Part shown: one piece after another, positions 17,194-27,256 of the stretch
Layout: every line of letters starts with the position of its first letter
Numbering within the stretch: position 1 is the first letter of the stretch
Assembly (NCBI RefSeq): GCF_029210365.1
Contig: NZ_JARGES010000043.1
Coordinates: 372,001 to 436,000, forward strand
Length of the DNA stretch: 64,000 nt
Source: Mesorhizobium sp. YIM 152430
GTDB lineage: Bacteria > Pseudomonadota > Alphaproteobacteria > Rhizobiales > Rhizobiaceae
Reading direction: 5' to 3'
Notes under the pieces: model-generated
What the model was told of the DNA's origin: nothing
Database searches by the model: none
The model's input: only the letters and a program-made list of their open reading frames with translations
Position numbers and translations under genes: made by a program

Positions 17194-18477
17194 CTACCGT
17201 ACTACGTCTGCAATCTTGTAGTAGGAGAGCGTCGCAGCGACATAGAGCCGACGCAAGGCATGAAATGGGATTGGCGAAATGTCGGTCACAGGGAGCGGCA
17301 GCTTCTGCGGATCGCCGCTGACGATGTAGTCGCGGACCCACTCACCCATCTTGCTTTGCAGCGCCACGCCTCGTCCTTGGCATCCAAGTACGAATAGCAA
17401 CCCATCTTCCGGCGTGTGCAGGTGCGGCAGGAAATCCGGGGTAATCGCGACCCGTCCACCCCACCTGAATTCGATCGGCTGGTCGGCAAGCATGGGGTAG
17501 GATCGCGCCAGCATTCGCTCAACATGGCGAAACTCGGCGGCCGTGGTCGGCTCGGCAAAGGTGCCACGTCCACCCATGATGAACCGTCCATCGCGGTCCC
17601 GGCGGAAGTATGCGAGCAGCCGGCGCGTGTCAGAGGCGACGACATTGTCCTTCAAGATCAACCGATCGAGGTTGGGCGACAGGGGCTTAGTCGCGACCTG
17701 AAAGCTGTTCGCTGCGATCGCTGTCTGCTCGAGCTTCGGCCATAAACTCTTGGAATATGCGTTGGTGCAGACGATGACATTGGCAGCGGTAACGGCAGGG
17801 CCGCGATCGGTCTTGATACTCCAGTTGGCACCGTCGCGATTAAGCGATGTGGCGCGGGTATGGGTGGCGATTGCCGCACCTTCCTGCAAGGCGGCGCGCG
17901 CGAGACCACGCGTGTAAGATAATGGCTGGACACCTCCACCTCGTCGGTCGATCCAACCTCCGTGGTAGACGTCAGTCCCGAGAAGCTCGGCCATCTGATC
18001 GCGGTCGAGTTCGGTGACGTCCGCTCCCAGGGCCAGCCATTGCCTGCACCGGTTGCGAGCGGCCGCCTCTGCGACTTTCGAATGGGCAGGCTGAGCCCAG
18101 CCGCTTCGCGTGTCATCGCACTCGATCTTATAGCGATCGATCAATTCAAAAACCTTTGCGGCGGTCGATCCGAAATTTGCGGCGGCACGTTTTCCAGCAT
18201 CCTGACCGAACATCTTGATGAGATCGTCGGGATCATACTTGATGCCGGGTATGACTTGACCGCCGCTTCGCCCTGACGCGCCCCAGCCGATGTCGCCGGC
18301 CTCGACAACCTGCACCGTGCGTCCGACCGTGGCGAAATGAAGTGCCGTGGACAAACCCGCGTAGCCTGCGCCGACAATCGCGACATCGACAGCGATGTCT
18401 CGGTCGAGAGGCGACGTCTGGGGTGCCGGCGCGGCGGTCGCCGCCCATAGGGATTGGGGAAGTTCTAGCTTCGACAT
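17194..18477 (-). CDS. FAD-dependent amine/amino-acid oxidoreductase (DAO family)
   Basis: A 427-residue flavoenzyme of the DAO/PuuB group. The N-terminal FAD-binding motif AIVGAGYAGLSTALHF lies at about 33-48, followed by GWGASGRSGGQV, characteristic of gamma-glutamylputrescine-oxidase-like enzymes. The C terminus has GCQGRGVALQSKMG. It is the last gene of an operon with an amino-acid-type ABC transporter, starting 12 bases after the ATPase stop. It probably oxidises the imported amino acid, amine or opine. The exact substrate is unknown. Confidence 0.9.
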   Translation of the reverse strand: MSKLELPQSLWAATAAPAPQTSPLDRDIAVDVAIVGAGYAGLSTALHFATVGRTVQVVEAGDIGWGASGRSGGQVIPGIKYDPDDLIKMFGQDAGKRAAANFGSTAAKVFELIDRYKIECDDTRSGWAQPAHSKVAEAAARNRCRQWLALGADVTELDRDQMAELLGTDVYHGGWIDRRGGGVQPLSYTRGLARAALQEGAAIATHTRATSLNRDGANWSIKTDRGPAVTAANVIVCTNAYSKSLWPKLEQTAIAANSFQVATKPLSPNLDRLILKDNVVASDTRRLLAYFRRDRDGRFIMGGRGTFAEPTTAAEFRHVERMLARSYPMLADQPIEFRWGGRVAITPDFLPHLHTPEDGLLFVLGCQGRGVALQSKMGEWVRDYIVSGDPQKLPLPVTDISPIPFHALRRLYVAATLSYYKIADVVR

Positions 18478-18489
18478 GAAAGGGCCAGT

Positions 18490-19218
18490 CTATTTGTTGA
18501 GTACGCGGCGCAAAAAGTCCCGTGTACGGTCCTCCTGCGGATCGGTGAGGACACGTTCGGCCGGTCCCTCTTCAACGATCAGGCCGCCGTCCATGAACAG
18601 GACGCGGTCGCCGACCTCACGCGCAAATGCCATCTCATGCGTGACGACGAGCATCGTCATACCGTCGTTGGCGAGATCGCGCATGGCCCCCAGAACTTCA
18701 CCTACAAGTTCGGGGTCGAGTGCCGACGTAGGCTCATCGAAAAGGATCGCTTTCGGCCGCATTGCCAAAGCGCGTGCGATTGCCACGCGCTGCTGCTGCC
18801 CGCCGGATAGGGATGTTGGGTAGGTCTCTGCCTTGGCACCAAGGCCCATACGATCAAGGAGCTCTCGACCGTGCTCTTCGGCTTCTCGTCGCGCCTCCCC
18901 TTTGACGTAGATTGGACCCTCCGTGACGTTCTCAAGCGCTGTTCTATGAGGGAAAAGATTGAAACGTTGGAACACCATCGTGACCGAGGTCCGCAGGGCA
19001 CGAATTGACGGGTCCTTTCGATCAACGAGCTTACCGTCGATTGTGATCTGGCCCTCTTCGTAGCTTTCAAGCCCATTGATACAGCGCAGGAGCGTAGATT
19101 TTCCCGAGCCGGAAGCGCCGATGAGGCATACCACCTCACCTTGCCGGATCTCGCCGTCGATCCCCTTGAGAACCTCGAGATTGCCGAATTTCTTGTGGAC
19201 GTTGTCGAGCTGGATCAT
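18490..19218 (-). CDS. Polar amino-acid ABC transporter ATPase
   Basis: A 242-residue ATP-binding subunit (GlnQ/HisP type). Walker A is GASGSGKST (about 34-42), the Q-loop lies in [10 protein letters not shown], the signature is LSGGQQQR, and Walker B is [14 protein letters not shown] with an H-loop in VVTHEM. Its ATG at 19218 overlaps the permease stop (ATGA). It couples ATP hydrolysis to uptake through the adjacent permease. Confidence 0.95.
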   Translation of the reverse strand: MIQLDNVHKKFGNLEVLKGIDGEIRQGEVVCLIGASGSGKSTLLRCINGLESYEEGQITIDGKLVDRKDPSIRALRTSVTMVFQRFNLFPHRTALENVTEGPIYVKGEARREAEEHGRELLDRMGLGAKAETYPTSLSGGQQQRVAIARALAMRPKAILFDEPTSALDPELVGEVLGAMRDLANDGMTMLVVTHEMAFAREVGDRVLFMDGGLIVEEGPAERVLTDPQEDRTRDFLRRVLNK

Positions 19219-19868
19219 CGTGCTCCGAACCTCCGCTCCAGATAGGATGCCAGGATGACGAGAGGCACCGAGAGGGCCAGGTAGAGCAACGCCACGAGCG
19301 TGTAGACGGTCATGTTGTCGAACGTGGATGAGGCAACGAGCTTGCCGCGCATCGTCAGCTCCGCAACCGTGATCACCGAAGCTTGCGACGTGTCCTTCAG
19401 GAGCATGATCATAGTATTGCCGTAAGGCGGCAGGACGGTTCGGATTGCTTGGGGCAGGATGACGCGCCGCATCATCAATGACCACTTCATGCCGATCGAC
19501 TGCGCAGCCTCGATCTGCCCTTTGTCGATAGCCTCCAGACCAGCTCGAAAATTCTCGGCCATATAGCACGAATAAGCCAGGCCGAGCCCGAGCGCGCCCG
19601 CTTGGAACGCGCTCAGGTCGATGCCAAATTCCGGCAGGACAAAATAGATGTAGAACAGCTGAACAAGGATCGGGATGCCTCGCACCGTGTTGACGATTGC
19701 CTTGGACACAAACACCAGCGGCGCGATGCCTGAATAGCGCATCAACGCCCATACCAACCCCAGCAGTGTTGATATGACGAGCGCCGCGAGCGTCAGCGCT
19801 ATGGTGATCCCCACGCCCTGAAGCAGCAGAGGAAGATATCTTCCCGAATTTTCCAGAAACTGCATCAT
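19215..19868 (-). CDS. Polar amino-acid ABC transporter permease
   Basis: A 217-residue HisM/GlnP-type permease with about five membrane helices. The EAA coupling loop is [22 protein letters not shown]. It starts with [13 protein letters not shown] and lies 22 bases after the binding-protein gene. Only one permease gene is present, so a homodimer is likely. Confidence 0.95.
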   Translation of the reverse strand: MMQFLENSGRYLPLLLQGVGITIALTLAALVISTLLGLVWALMRYSGIAPLVFVSKAIVNTVRGIPILVQLFYIYFVLPEFGIDLSAFQAGALGLGLAYSCYMAENFRAGLEAIDKGQIEAAQSIGMKWSLMMRRVILPQAIRTVLPPYGNTMIMLLKDTSQASVITVAELTMRGKLVASSTFDNMTVYTLVALLYLALSVPLVILASYLERRFGAR

Positions 19869-19890
19869 GTTGTCCTGCCTTCAGGGCGCG

Positions 19891-20634
19891 TTATTGCAAG
19901 CCCCATTTGGCAGCGAGCTCATCGACGGTGCCACGCTCTTTCAGCGTGGCCAGCGCAGCATTCAAGCGCTCCAGCAGCTCCGCTGAATCCTTGCGCACGC
20001 CCAGGCCGACAGAACCGACATACTGACTTTCGTAGTCGGCCAGCTCAATGTTGGAATACCGTCCTTCGGACAACTGATAGGCAATGATCGGGCGGTCGCC
20101 CATCCCAGCTGCGATGCGACCACGGTCCACCTCGGCTAGAATGTCAGCAAGGGAATCGTAGACCCGCACTTCGGAGAACACGTCCGAGCCCTGAAGGTTC
20201 TCTAGGTACACCGTGCCCTGCTGGACGCCGATGACCTGGCCCTGCAGTTCCGAGAAATCGGCAGAGATCGAGGTGGCTCCATCGGCTGGAACGACGATGC
20301 CCTCGCCATACGGCATGACCGGATCGGAGAAGTCGATTACTTCCTTGCGGGCATCTGTTGCCAGCATGGCAGCAGATATGATGTCGATGCGGTTTGATGT
20401 CAGGGCAGGAATGAGGGAGGCGAAGTCCATCGGCTGAACGTTCACGTCGAAGCCGGCTTCTTCGCCGACAGCCGTGATGAGGTCCACCATCATACCTTGG
20501 ATCTCATTGGTTTCCACGTCGAGGAAAGTGAACGGCACCCCTGTCGGCGTAGAGCCGATATTCAGTGTTTCAGCCGAGGCTCCGGCCGTCAGGCCGGCAA
20601 TGAGCGTTGTTGCGAGAATGGCATTCCGGATCAT
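19891..20634 (-). CDS. Periplasmic amino-acid-binding protein
   Basis: A 247-residue family-3 solute-binding protein. A signal peptide (MIRNAILATTLIAGLTAGASA) is followed by the mature domain with typical GVPFTFLD, DIISAAMLATDARKEVIDFSDPV and GVQQGTVY blocks. The ATG at 20634 has AAGGAA upstream. The frame runs further upstream but without signal-peptide character. It delivers substrate to the adjacent permease. Confidence 0.93.
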   Translation of the reverse strand: MIRNAILATTLIAGLTAGASAETLNIGSTPTGVPFTFLDVETNEIQGMMVDLITAVGEEAGFDVNVQPMDFASLIPALTSNRIDIISAAMLATDARKEVIDFSDPVMPYGEGIVVPADGATSISADFSELQGQVIGVQQGTVYLENLQGSDVFSEVRVYDSLADILAEVDRGRIAAGMGDRPIIAYQLSEGRYSNIELADYESQYVGSVGLGVRKDSAELLERLNAALATLKERGTVDELAAKWGLQ

Positions 20635-20657
20635 ATCTAGTTCCTTTCCCATTGATG

Positions 20658-21437
20658 TTATTGCTGCGAATGCAGGTAGCCACCGGACGAAATCGTCCGG
20701 ACGGTCTGGATGAGAAGCGGAGCAAGTTCCGCCTCCATTCTCTCCATGCTCCATCGACTGGTCGGGCCGGAGATGTTGACGCAACCGAGCGTCTGCCCGT
20801 CCGCGCTGATGATCGGTGCGGCGATGTTCAGATCACCGACGTAGAATTCCTCGGAAGCCTTCGCGAACCCCTGGTCTCGAGCCTCATCGACCAGTTCCAT
20901 GATGGCATCGACGTCAGTGATCGTCTTAGCGGTGAATGCTCGGCGCGCTGCATGTTCAACGAGCAGACGCGCGTCGTCGCGCGGTTGGGTCGACAGATAG
21001 GCCCTGCCTGATGCAGCGCAGTACATTGGAATGCGCGTACCGATTGGCATGTGAATGAAGAAACGCCGGTTGGCCGTGAAGCGCGCCATGTAGACCATAT
21101 CTGTGCCATCCGGCTGGGACAGGTTCACGGACTCGCCGCACTCGTGGTTGAGTTCGTTTAGGTGTGGATTGGCCCGTTCGAGCAGCGGATCCGATGCGAG
21201 GTAGTAGGTTCCGAACTCAAGGGCGCGCGGGGTCAGGCTCCAGCGCTTGCTGGAGTCCCGGCGCAGGAACCCCAAAACTTCAAATGTATGCGTGAACCTC
21301 TGAGCGGCACTTTTTGTGATGCCCGCCCGGTCGGACAGTTCCGTAAGACTGAGCGAGAACGTGCCCCGAAATGCACGCAGAACTTCGAACCCGCGTTCTA
21401 CGGACTCTACGAACAACCGATTGTCTCGTTCGATCAT
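20658..21437 (-). CDS. IclR-family regulator of the ABC/oxidoreductase operon
   Basis: A 259-residue regulator. The N-terminal winged helix-turn-helix is FSLSLTELSDRAGITKSAAQRFTHTFEVLGFL. The C-terminal IclR effector domain includes GRAYLSTQPRDDARLL and APIISADGQTLGCVNISGP. It lies 23 bases upstream of the binding-protein gene and is probably the first gene of the operon. It would sense the transported compound. Confidence 0.92.
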   Translation of the reverse strand: MIERDNRLFVESVERGFEVLRAFRGTFSLSLTELSDRAGITKSAAQRFTHTFEVLGFLRRDSSKRWSLTPRALEFGTYYLASDPLLERANPHLNELNHECGESVNLSQPDGTDMVYMARFTANRRFFIHMPIGTRIPMYCAASGRAYLSTQPRDDARLLVEHAARRAFTAKTITDVDAIMELVDEARDQGFAKASEEFYVGDLNIAAPIISADGQTLGCVNISGPTSRWSMERMEAELAPLLIQTVRTISSGGYLHSQQ

Positions 21438-21961
21438 TTATCGCTCTGCAATACAATGTGTTGCTTAGCGATATCGTTGATCGAACGTCGTGGCATGTCA
21501 AGCGTAAGCGTCGCTGCGTTAACTGGCCAATGCAACTGTCGATGGTTCGAGTATCGACGCGGCTCACTGCAAACTCGAACAGAAGCAGGTGGACGGTAAT
21601 CGCCCTCTCAATGGCCGAGTTCGCATGCGCACAGCTGCCTGGGGTCGAAAGAAGCAACCATTGCTATTCCAAGCTTGCGGAAATCAGTTTCCAGATCTCC
21701 TCGTCCGGCCGCCACGGCGAGTTCGTCCTGTCCATCCTCGACCTCCGAAGCGTTATGTCGAAGCCGGTCGAAGAGCTGCGCGAGCGGGCCGCATTGAAGG
21801 GTGTCTTCTACTGGCATGCGAGGTCAGCCTCATATTCCGCCAAGTCTCGCTATGCGATACGGACAGACCTATTGCCTTCGAGAACTTCTTTTTCGACCTT
21901 GAGTTTCTACGTTTTCTGCCTGATGTTCCGTCTCGCTGAACGAGACAGGTGCCATGAAGTC
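21438..21961. other. Divergent regulatory region between two IclR genes
   Basis: About 520 bases with no supported gene; frames of up to about 110 codons exist but lack starts or domains. Near the right end GTCTCG (21930-21935) and its complement (21941-21946) form an inverted repeat around CTGAA, just before the second IclR start. It is a candidate autoregulatory operator. Confidence 0.45.
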
Positions 21962-22765
21962 ATGAGCGGCTCGAACACGGTCCATAGCCTCGAAAGAGGA
22001 CTAGCCATACTCCGCATCGTCGCGGGATCCGGCCCGGCGGGATTCCGACTGACGGACATCGTAGAGCTGGCGGGGATGCACAAAGCTTCGGTCGCCCGCA
22101 TTTTGGATACCCTGGTCAACGGACAAGCGATCCGAAAGGGTGCCGACAAGCGGTATTACGTCGATGATGCTTTCAGGGCGGTCTTCGGGATGCCCAAAAG
22201 TACGATCATGATCCGCGACGCCGTTCGCCCGGCCATATCTCGCGTGGTCGAAGATCTCGGCGATGCTGCTTTCCTGTCGGTCCGGTCAGGTTTCGACTCG
22301 CTTTGTGTCGAGCGTCACGTCGGCTGGTATGCGATGCAGGCATTGTCTTTGAATGTCGGCAGCCGCCGCCCTCTTGGAATAGGTGCCGGAGCCATGTCGC
22401 TTCTCGCGCATCTCGACGAAGACGAGCAAGAGGCCATCTTCGCGGACCTTCCGCGCCGATTGTCGGCATTTCCGCACATCACCGTCGATGAAGTACGTCG
22501 GGAGGCGGCCGCGACCCGCGTCAAGGATTACGCGCACCTGCCGAATTTCGTCGTTCCGGGCATGACCGGAATGGGCGTCGCGATCAGGGATCGGGACGGC
22601 ATCGTAGTCGGCGCGATAAGCGTCGCGGCCGTTGGAGAACGATTGAATGGACAACGCCATGAACATGCTTTGCGCACGCTGCGCGAAGCGCGCCAGGTCG
22701 CGGAGGAGCGGTTGGCGAGCGGTTCAAGTGAAATCCATTCATTCGCAGAAAGGATCGCGTCTTAA
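21962..22765 (+). CDS. IclR-family regulator of the TAXI-TRAP/acyl-CoA cluster
   Basis: A 267-residue IclR protein. The N-terminal helix-turn-helix is FRLTDIVELAGMHKASVARILDTL. The effector domain has RRPLGIGAGAMSLLAHLDEDEQEAIF and GMGVAIRDRDGIVVGAISVAA. The frame continues far upstream, but the IclR domain begins here at MSGSNTVHSLERGLAIL, with CAGGTG before the ATG. It precedes the transporter gene by 42 bases and probably controls the five genes that follow. Confidence 0.92.
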   Translation: MSGSNTVHSLERGLAILRIVAGSGPAGFRLTDIVELAGMHKASVARILDTLVNGQAIRKGADKRYYVDDAFRAVFGMPKSTIMIRDAVRPAISRVVEDLGDAAFLSVRSGFDSLCVERHVGWYAMQALSLNVGSRRPLGIGAGAMSLLAHLDEDEQEAIFADLPRRLSAFPHITVDEVRREAAATRVKDYAHLPNFVVPGMTGMGVAIRDRDGIVVGAISVAAVGERLNGQRHEHALRTLREARQVAEERLASGSSEIHSFAERIAS

Positions 22766-22807
22766 CCGTCGCTGAAGCGACTTGGAACTCAACAAGGAGG
22801 AAATGTA

Positions 22808-23806
22808 ATGAAGTATGGATGTAGCCTCGCCGGATTGGCGTTTTCGGTTGCCTTGATTGCAGGTGGCGCGGCGAACGCGCAGAACCTGACGCTCGCCGCG
22901 GGACCTTCCGGCGGCACTTGGTATCCACTCGGCACGGCCGTCGCCGACATAATCCAACGTGAAATTCCCGGGACAAGGGTCAGCGTCGTCAACGGAGTGA
23001 CGGTCGCCAACATCCTCGGCACGAATGCGGGGCAGTACGATCTGGCGCTTTCCCTTTCGACTTCGAACGCCGACGCGCTCAACGCTATCGGAGAAAACTT
23101 CCCGCAGCCCCAGTCCAACATCACCGGGGTCGTTTCGTTCTACCCGTCTCCATACCAGATGGCCGTTCGTCCAGGCAGCGGCATCGAGAGTGTGGCGGAC
23201 TTCGCGGGCAAGATCGTGAACCCGGGCGTGGTGGGCGGAGCCACCGACGTCATGACGCAGAAGCTGCTCGAGTTGAACGGCCTGTCTTACGACGACCTGT
23301 CGCGCGTCGAGAGGCTTTCCTATGCCGACGCCTCGATGCAGATGAAGGACGGCCATATCGACGTCTTCACGGGCATCATTTCGGTGCCTTCCTCCGCGAT
23401 CGCGGAAGTGGCTTTGGGCGGAGGGATAAATCTGGTGCCCATAGACCAAACCACCGTCGACGAGCTTCGGAAGGAGAACGACGGGTACAGCGCCATCACT
23501 ATTCCGGCCGGCACCTATCCGGGCCAGGACGAAGACACGCTCGCCGTGGGCATGAACAATGTTCTGATCGCCAATGCGGAACTGCCTGCCGATCTGGTGG
23601 AGAAGATCACCAAGGCGCTCGTCGAAAACGCTGGCCAACTTCAGCAGGTTAATGCCGCCCTCCAGAATTTCGGGCCCGAAACCGCCGGAAGCGGCATCGG
23701 CGCGCCGCTTCATCCCGGTGCGGAGGCCGCACTCGCGGCGGTTGGCACCGGCGGGTCGGGCGGGACGACCCAGGCAGACGGGGAAGCTGGCGCTTCCGAC
23801 GACTGA
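22808..23806 (+). CDS. TAXI-family TRAP transporter binding protein
   Basis: A 332-residue periplasmic protein. A signal peptide (MKYGCSLAGLAFSVALIAGGAANA) precedes the TAXI domain with LAAGPSGGTWYPLGTAVADII at its start. The C-terminal tail is Gly/Ala-rich. AAGGAGG stands before the ATG. It captures a substrate for the fused permease downstream. Known TAXI substrates include glutamate and related organic acids, but this one is unassigned. Confidence 0.93.
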   Translation: MKYGCSLAGLAFSVALIAGGAANAQNLTLAAGPSGGTWYPLGTAVADIIQREIPGTRVSVVNGVTVANILGTNAGQYDLALSLSTSNADALNAIGENFPQPQSNITGVVSFYPSPYQMAVRPGSGIESVADFAGKIVNPGVVGGATDVMTQKLLELNGLSYDDLSRVERLSYADASMQMKDGHIDVFTGIISVPSSAIAEVALGGGINLVPIDQTTVDELRKENDGYSAITIPAGTYPGQDEDTLAVGMNNVLIANAELPADLVEKITKALVENAGQLQQVNAALQNFGPETAGSGIGAPLHPGAEAALAAVGTGGSGGTTQADGEAGASDD

Positions 23807-23820
23807 TTGTTCCCGCAATC

Positions 23821-23845
23821 GGCCGGAAGCGCGGAGCTTCCGGCC
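23821..23845 (+). terminator. Intercistronic hairpin between binding protein and permease
   Basis: GGCCGGAAGC and its exact complement around the loop GCGGA. Placed after a binding-protein gene inside an operon, it probably attenuates or stabilises the transcript so that more binding protein than permease is made. Confidence 0.7.
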
Positions 23846-23862
23846 ATCGGTCTGGTGACGAA

Positions 23863-25737
23863 ATGCGAAATTTGACCGTGGCGTTTACGGCCGCCGCCAT
23901 CGCCCTTGCTGCCTTCCATCTTTGGACGGCCTTGTTCGGCGTGATGGAGAGCTTCACGCAGCGAAGCGTCCATCTGCTGCTGGTCTGCCTTGCGCTCCCG
24001 ATGCTCGCCTTGCTGGGGCCTCAGGAAAGCCGATCAAGAAGGTTCTTGCTGCTGGCGGGATCCTTGATGGTAGTGGTTCCGCTTCTGTTCAATATCTGGA
24101 CTGGCGACTATTGGGCCAATCACATGGCCTATGTCGTCCCTTTGGAGGCGGTCCCTATCATTCTGGCATGCATTGGCATCGCCGGTTTGGTGGTCCTTTC
24201 CGAACGCACGCTGGGTCCGGCTTTCGCCGTGATTGTTTGCGTCTTCATCCTCTATGCCTGGCTGGGCCAGTACATCCCGGGCCGCTTCGGCCATCGCGGG
24301 TTTTCACTGTCTTGGGCCGTCGACCACTTCTGGTACACAAAGGAGGGCGTCTTCGGCATCCCCTTGGGTGTCTCGGCGACCTACATCTATCTATTCGTCC
24401 TCTTCGGAGCCCTGCTGGACCGCTGTGGCGGGGGCAAGTTCATGATCGACCTCGCGATCGCCGCGACGGGGCGCTTTCGAGGCGGCCCGGCCAAGGCGGC
24501 GATCGTCGGATCCGCTGTGATGGGAACCATATCCGGATCGGCGGTCGCCAACGTCGTCACGACGGGCGCGATCACCATACCGCTCATGAAGCGAAACGGG
24601 TACAAGCCGCATTTCGCCGGGGCGGTGGAAGCGGCAGCCTCTTCCGGAGGCCAGCTCGTGCCGCCCGTCATGGGTGCCACCGCATTCGTGATCGCCGAGT
24701 TCGTCGGCCGTCCGTATTCCGAAATCGCCCTGTCGGCGGTGTTCCCCGCGCTCCTGTTCTATGTCGGGATCTTCATGGCGGTTCATTTCGAGGCGCTCCG
24801 CACGGGGCTCGCGGGAAACCTGAAAGTACCGAGCATGGTCGCCATGCTTCGCGAAGGGGCTCTGTTCCTTTTGCCGATCGGCGTCATCGCCTGGTCTGTA
24901 TTCCAATATTCTCCGATGCGGGCCGCACTTTATGGCATCGGTTCGGTTATCGCCGTTGCGGTGTTCTACAGGCTCCTGCGCGGCGACTTGTTCAAATTGC
25001 CGAAGCTCGTGGCGGACGGCGTGGTCGAAGCCGCAAAGGCTATAGGTCCGGTCGCCATAGCGTGCGCAGCATCCGGACTGATCGTCGGCGTGTTGAGCCT
25101 CACCGGCCTCGGCATCACGATCAACTCCGCGATCCTCTCCGTTGCCGGATCCTCAATGATCGCTGCCCTCGTCCTGACGATGATCTCGTCGCTGATCCTG
25201 GGTATGGGGTTGCCGACCGTGGCGGCCTATCTAGTCCAGGTCGGAGTCACCATTCCCGCGCTGGTCAATCTCGGAGTGGACCCTGTCGGCGCTCATCTGT
25301 TCGTGTTCTATTTCGCGATCCTCGGCAACGTAACGCCGCCCGTCGCCGTGGCCGCTTACGCTGCTGCGGCAGTCGCAAATTCCAATCCGGACAAGACGGG
25401 TTGGCAGGCGTTGGCGATTTGCCTTCCTGCGTTCATCGTCCCGTTCATGTTCGTCCTCGAGCCTGCCTTGATCATGCAGGGAAGCGGCGTGAGCGAGGCG
25501 ATCTGGCCCTTGGCGACCGCGATCGTCGGTGTTGCCGGCCTCGCCGCGGCTATCGTCGGGAACGGCTTCGTGCCGCTTAACTTCGTCCTCCGGATCGTGG
25601 TCGGCGTCGGAGCCTGCGCCATGCTCTACCCGGGGGTCGCCAGCGATATCGCCGGTGTCCTCGTGATGGGCGGTGCGCTTTTGACGGGAAGGGCGCTCGC
25701 GCTGAGGCACGCCACGGCAACTTCGGAGGGATCATGA
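23863..25737 (+). CDS. TRAP transporter fused permease (DctQM type)
   Basis: A 624-residue membrane protein with many helices, joining the small 4-helix subunit (about 1-150) to the large DctM-like subunit. Conserved blocks include RFRGGPAKAAIVGSAVMGTISGSAVANVVTTGAITIP and ILGMGLPTVAAYLV (each split into segments of the 4TM repeat). It imports the substrate using an ion gradient. Its stop overlaps the thiolase start (ATGA). Confidence 0.95.
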   Translation: MRNLTVAFTAAAIALAAFHLWTALFGVMESFTQRSVHLLLVCLALPMLALLGPQESRSRRFLLLAGSLMVVVPLLFNIWTGDYWANHMAYVVPLEAVPIILACIGIAGLVVLSERTLGPAFAVIVCVFILYAWLGQYIPGRFGHRGFSLSWAVDHFWYTKEGVFGIPLGVSATYIYLFVLFGALLDRCGGGKFMIDLAIAATGRFRGGPAKAAIVGSAVMGTISGSAVANVVTTGAITIPLMKRNGYKPHFAGAVEAAASSGGQLVPPVMGATAFVIAEFVGRPYSEIALSAVFPALLFYVGIFMAVHFEALRTGLAGNLKVPSMVAMLREGALFLLPIGVIAWSVFQYSPMRAALYGIGSVIAVAVFYRLLRGDLFKLPKLVADGVVEAAKAIGPVAIACAASGLIVGVLSLTGLGITINSAILSVAGSSMIAALVLTMISSLILGMGLPTVAAYLVQVGVTIPALVNLGVDPVGAHLFVFYFAILGNVTPPVAVAAYAAAAVANSNPDKTGWQALAICLPAFIVPFMFVLEPALIMQGSGVSEAIWPLATAIVGVAGLAAAIVGNGFVPLNFVLRIVVGVGACAMLYPGVASDIAGVLVMGGALLTGRALALRHATATSEGS

Positions 25738-26876
25738 CACGGAGCAAAGGCGGCACTGCCTACATCGGAGGAGTCGGCCTGACGCCCTTCGGGCGGTTGG
25801 AGGGCCTGGACACGCTCGACCTGATGTCGTGGGCCGCCAACGAGTGCCTCTCGAACGCGGGATTGATCCGTGCCGAGGTCGACGGCCTCGTCACGGGCTA
25901 TTCCACGACCATGCCGCACTTGATGCTGGCGACGCTGTTCGCGGAGCACTTCGGAATCGAGCCGAGCTACTGCAACGGTCTGGCGCTGGGAGGCGCGACA
26001 GGCTGTGCAGCGATCATGCTCGGCAAGATGCTGGTCGAGAGCGGCCAGTGCGGCAACGTCCTAGTGGTGGCGGGCGAGAACCGACTGTCGAGCAAAGGCG
26101 GACGGAACAGCGCCATCCAGACCCTGGCGCAAGTGGGACACGCCGACTTCGAGGTACCATACGGCTGCACCATTCCCGGCTACTACGGTCTTCTCGCTTC
26201 CGAATACGCAGACAGGCACGGTGTCCGGGAGGTGGACTTGGCGGAGGTAGCGGTCCACATGCGTGGCAACGCGGCCGGGCGGTCGGGAGCGCATCTTCGA
26301 ACACCAGTATCGATCGAAGACGTGATGGCCTCGAAGCCGATCGCGACACCTCTCAAGCTGCTGGACTGCTGTCCCATATCGGACGGTGCCGCCGCCGTCC
26401 TGCTGACATCTCGACCCGCGCAGATCAGGATCACAGGCGCGGGCCAGGCACACCGGCACCAACATGTCAGTTCCATTGGATCCATCGACGAGACCGGGGC
26501 GGCGTTGTCGGCTGGCCGAGCGTTGGCGCAGGCGGGGCGGACCGTCGACGACATCGACGTTCTCGGCATCTACGACAGCTTCACGATCACGCTGACGATG
26601 TTGCTCGAAGAGATTGGGTTCAGCGCCCGGGGCCGCACGGGCATAGACCTACGGGAAGGGCGGTACGACGTTTCCCGAGGGGGCAAGCCTATGAACGGCC
26701 ACGGGGGTCTTCTCTCCTACGGACACTCGGGCGTGGCGGGCGGCATGGCGCATTTCGTGGAGGTAGTCGGCAGCCTGCGCGGCGACCGGAATGCAGATGC
26801 CGGCAAAAGCGGCTTCGTGCACGCAGACGGGGGCGTGTTGTCCTCGCATGTCAGCATCGTCCTGGAAGCGGAGTGA
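25734..26876 (+). CDS. Thiolase-like / SCP-x-type acyl-CoA acetyltransferase
   Basis: A 380-residue thiolase-fold protein. Blocks include YIGGVGLTPFGR, the nucleophile region GGATGCAAIMLG, DVLGIYDSFTITLTMLLEE and NGHGGLLSYGHSGVAGG. It lacks the exact NxxCASG motif of classical thiolases, as is usual for the lipid-transfer-protein-like branch that pairs with DUF35 proteins. It probably acts on an acyl-CoA made by the synthetase two genes downstream. The direction (cleavage or condensation) is uncertain. Confidence 0.88.
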   Translation: MTRSKGGTAYIGGVGLTPFGRLEGLDTLDLMSWAANECLSNAGLIRAEVDGLVTGYSTTMPHLMLATLFAEHFGIEPSYCNGLALGGATGCAAIMLGKMLVESGQCGNVLVVAGENRLSSKGGRNSAIQTLAQVGHADFEVPYGCTIPGYYGLLASEYADRHGVREVDLAEVAVHMRGNAAGRSGAHLRTPVSIEDVMASKPIATPLKLLDCCPISDGAAAVLLTSRPAQIRITGAGQAHRHQHVSSIGSIDETGAALSAGRALAQAGRTVDDIDVLGIYDSFTITLTMLLEEIGFSARGRTGIDLREGRYDVSRGGKPMNGHGGLLSYGHSGVAGGMAHFVEVVGSLRGDRNADAGKSGFVHADGGVLSSHVSIVLEAE

Positions 26877-26881
26877 GAGCG

Positions 26882-27256
26882 ATGGACTTACCGACACCCA
26901 GAGCCAAATCCATCTCCGAGGGCAGCGCCGTGCGCGCCTACCGCTGCACCGATTGTGGCTTCGAGCATCTTTATGCTCGCGGTTTTTGCCCTCGATGCGG
27001 CAAGACCGATCTGCAGCCATTCAGCCTTTCTGGCGAAGGCCGTGTAGCGTCGGTGACTGTCCTCCATAGAGCGCCGACGCCGGAGTACGAATCCAAGGTG
27101 CCTTACGCGGTCGCCCTGGTCGATCTGGACGAAGGGTTCCGCGTGATGGGCCATGGGCCCCTCGACGTGGTTCCCGGAGCTCGGGTGTCGGCTGTTTTCG
27201 AGGGTTCATCTGACGCTCCACTCAATTTCCAACCGCTTGCCAAGGCTGACCAATGA
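26882..27256 (+). CDS. DUF35 OB-fold/zinc-ribbon acyl-CoA-associated protein
   Basis: A 124-residue protein. A rubredoxin-like zinc ribbon (CTDCGF...CPRCGK, about 21-41) is followed by an OB fold with GRVASVTVLHRAPTPEY. Such proteins form complexes with thiolase-like partners and guide acyl-CoA substrates. It starts 5 bases after the thiolase stop, and its own stop overlaps the next start (ATGA). Confidence 0.92.
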   Translation: MDLPTPRAKSISEGSAVRAYRCTDCGFEHLYARGFCPRCGKTDLQPFSLSGEGRVASVTVLHRAPTPEYESKVPYAVALVDLDEGFRVMGHGPLDVVPGARVSAVFEGSSDAPLNFQPLAKADQ

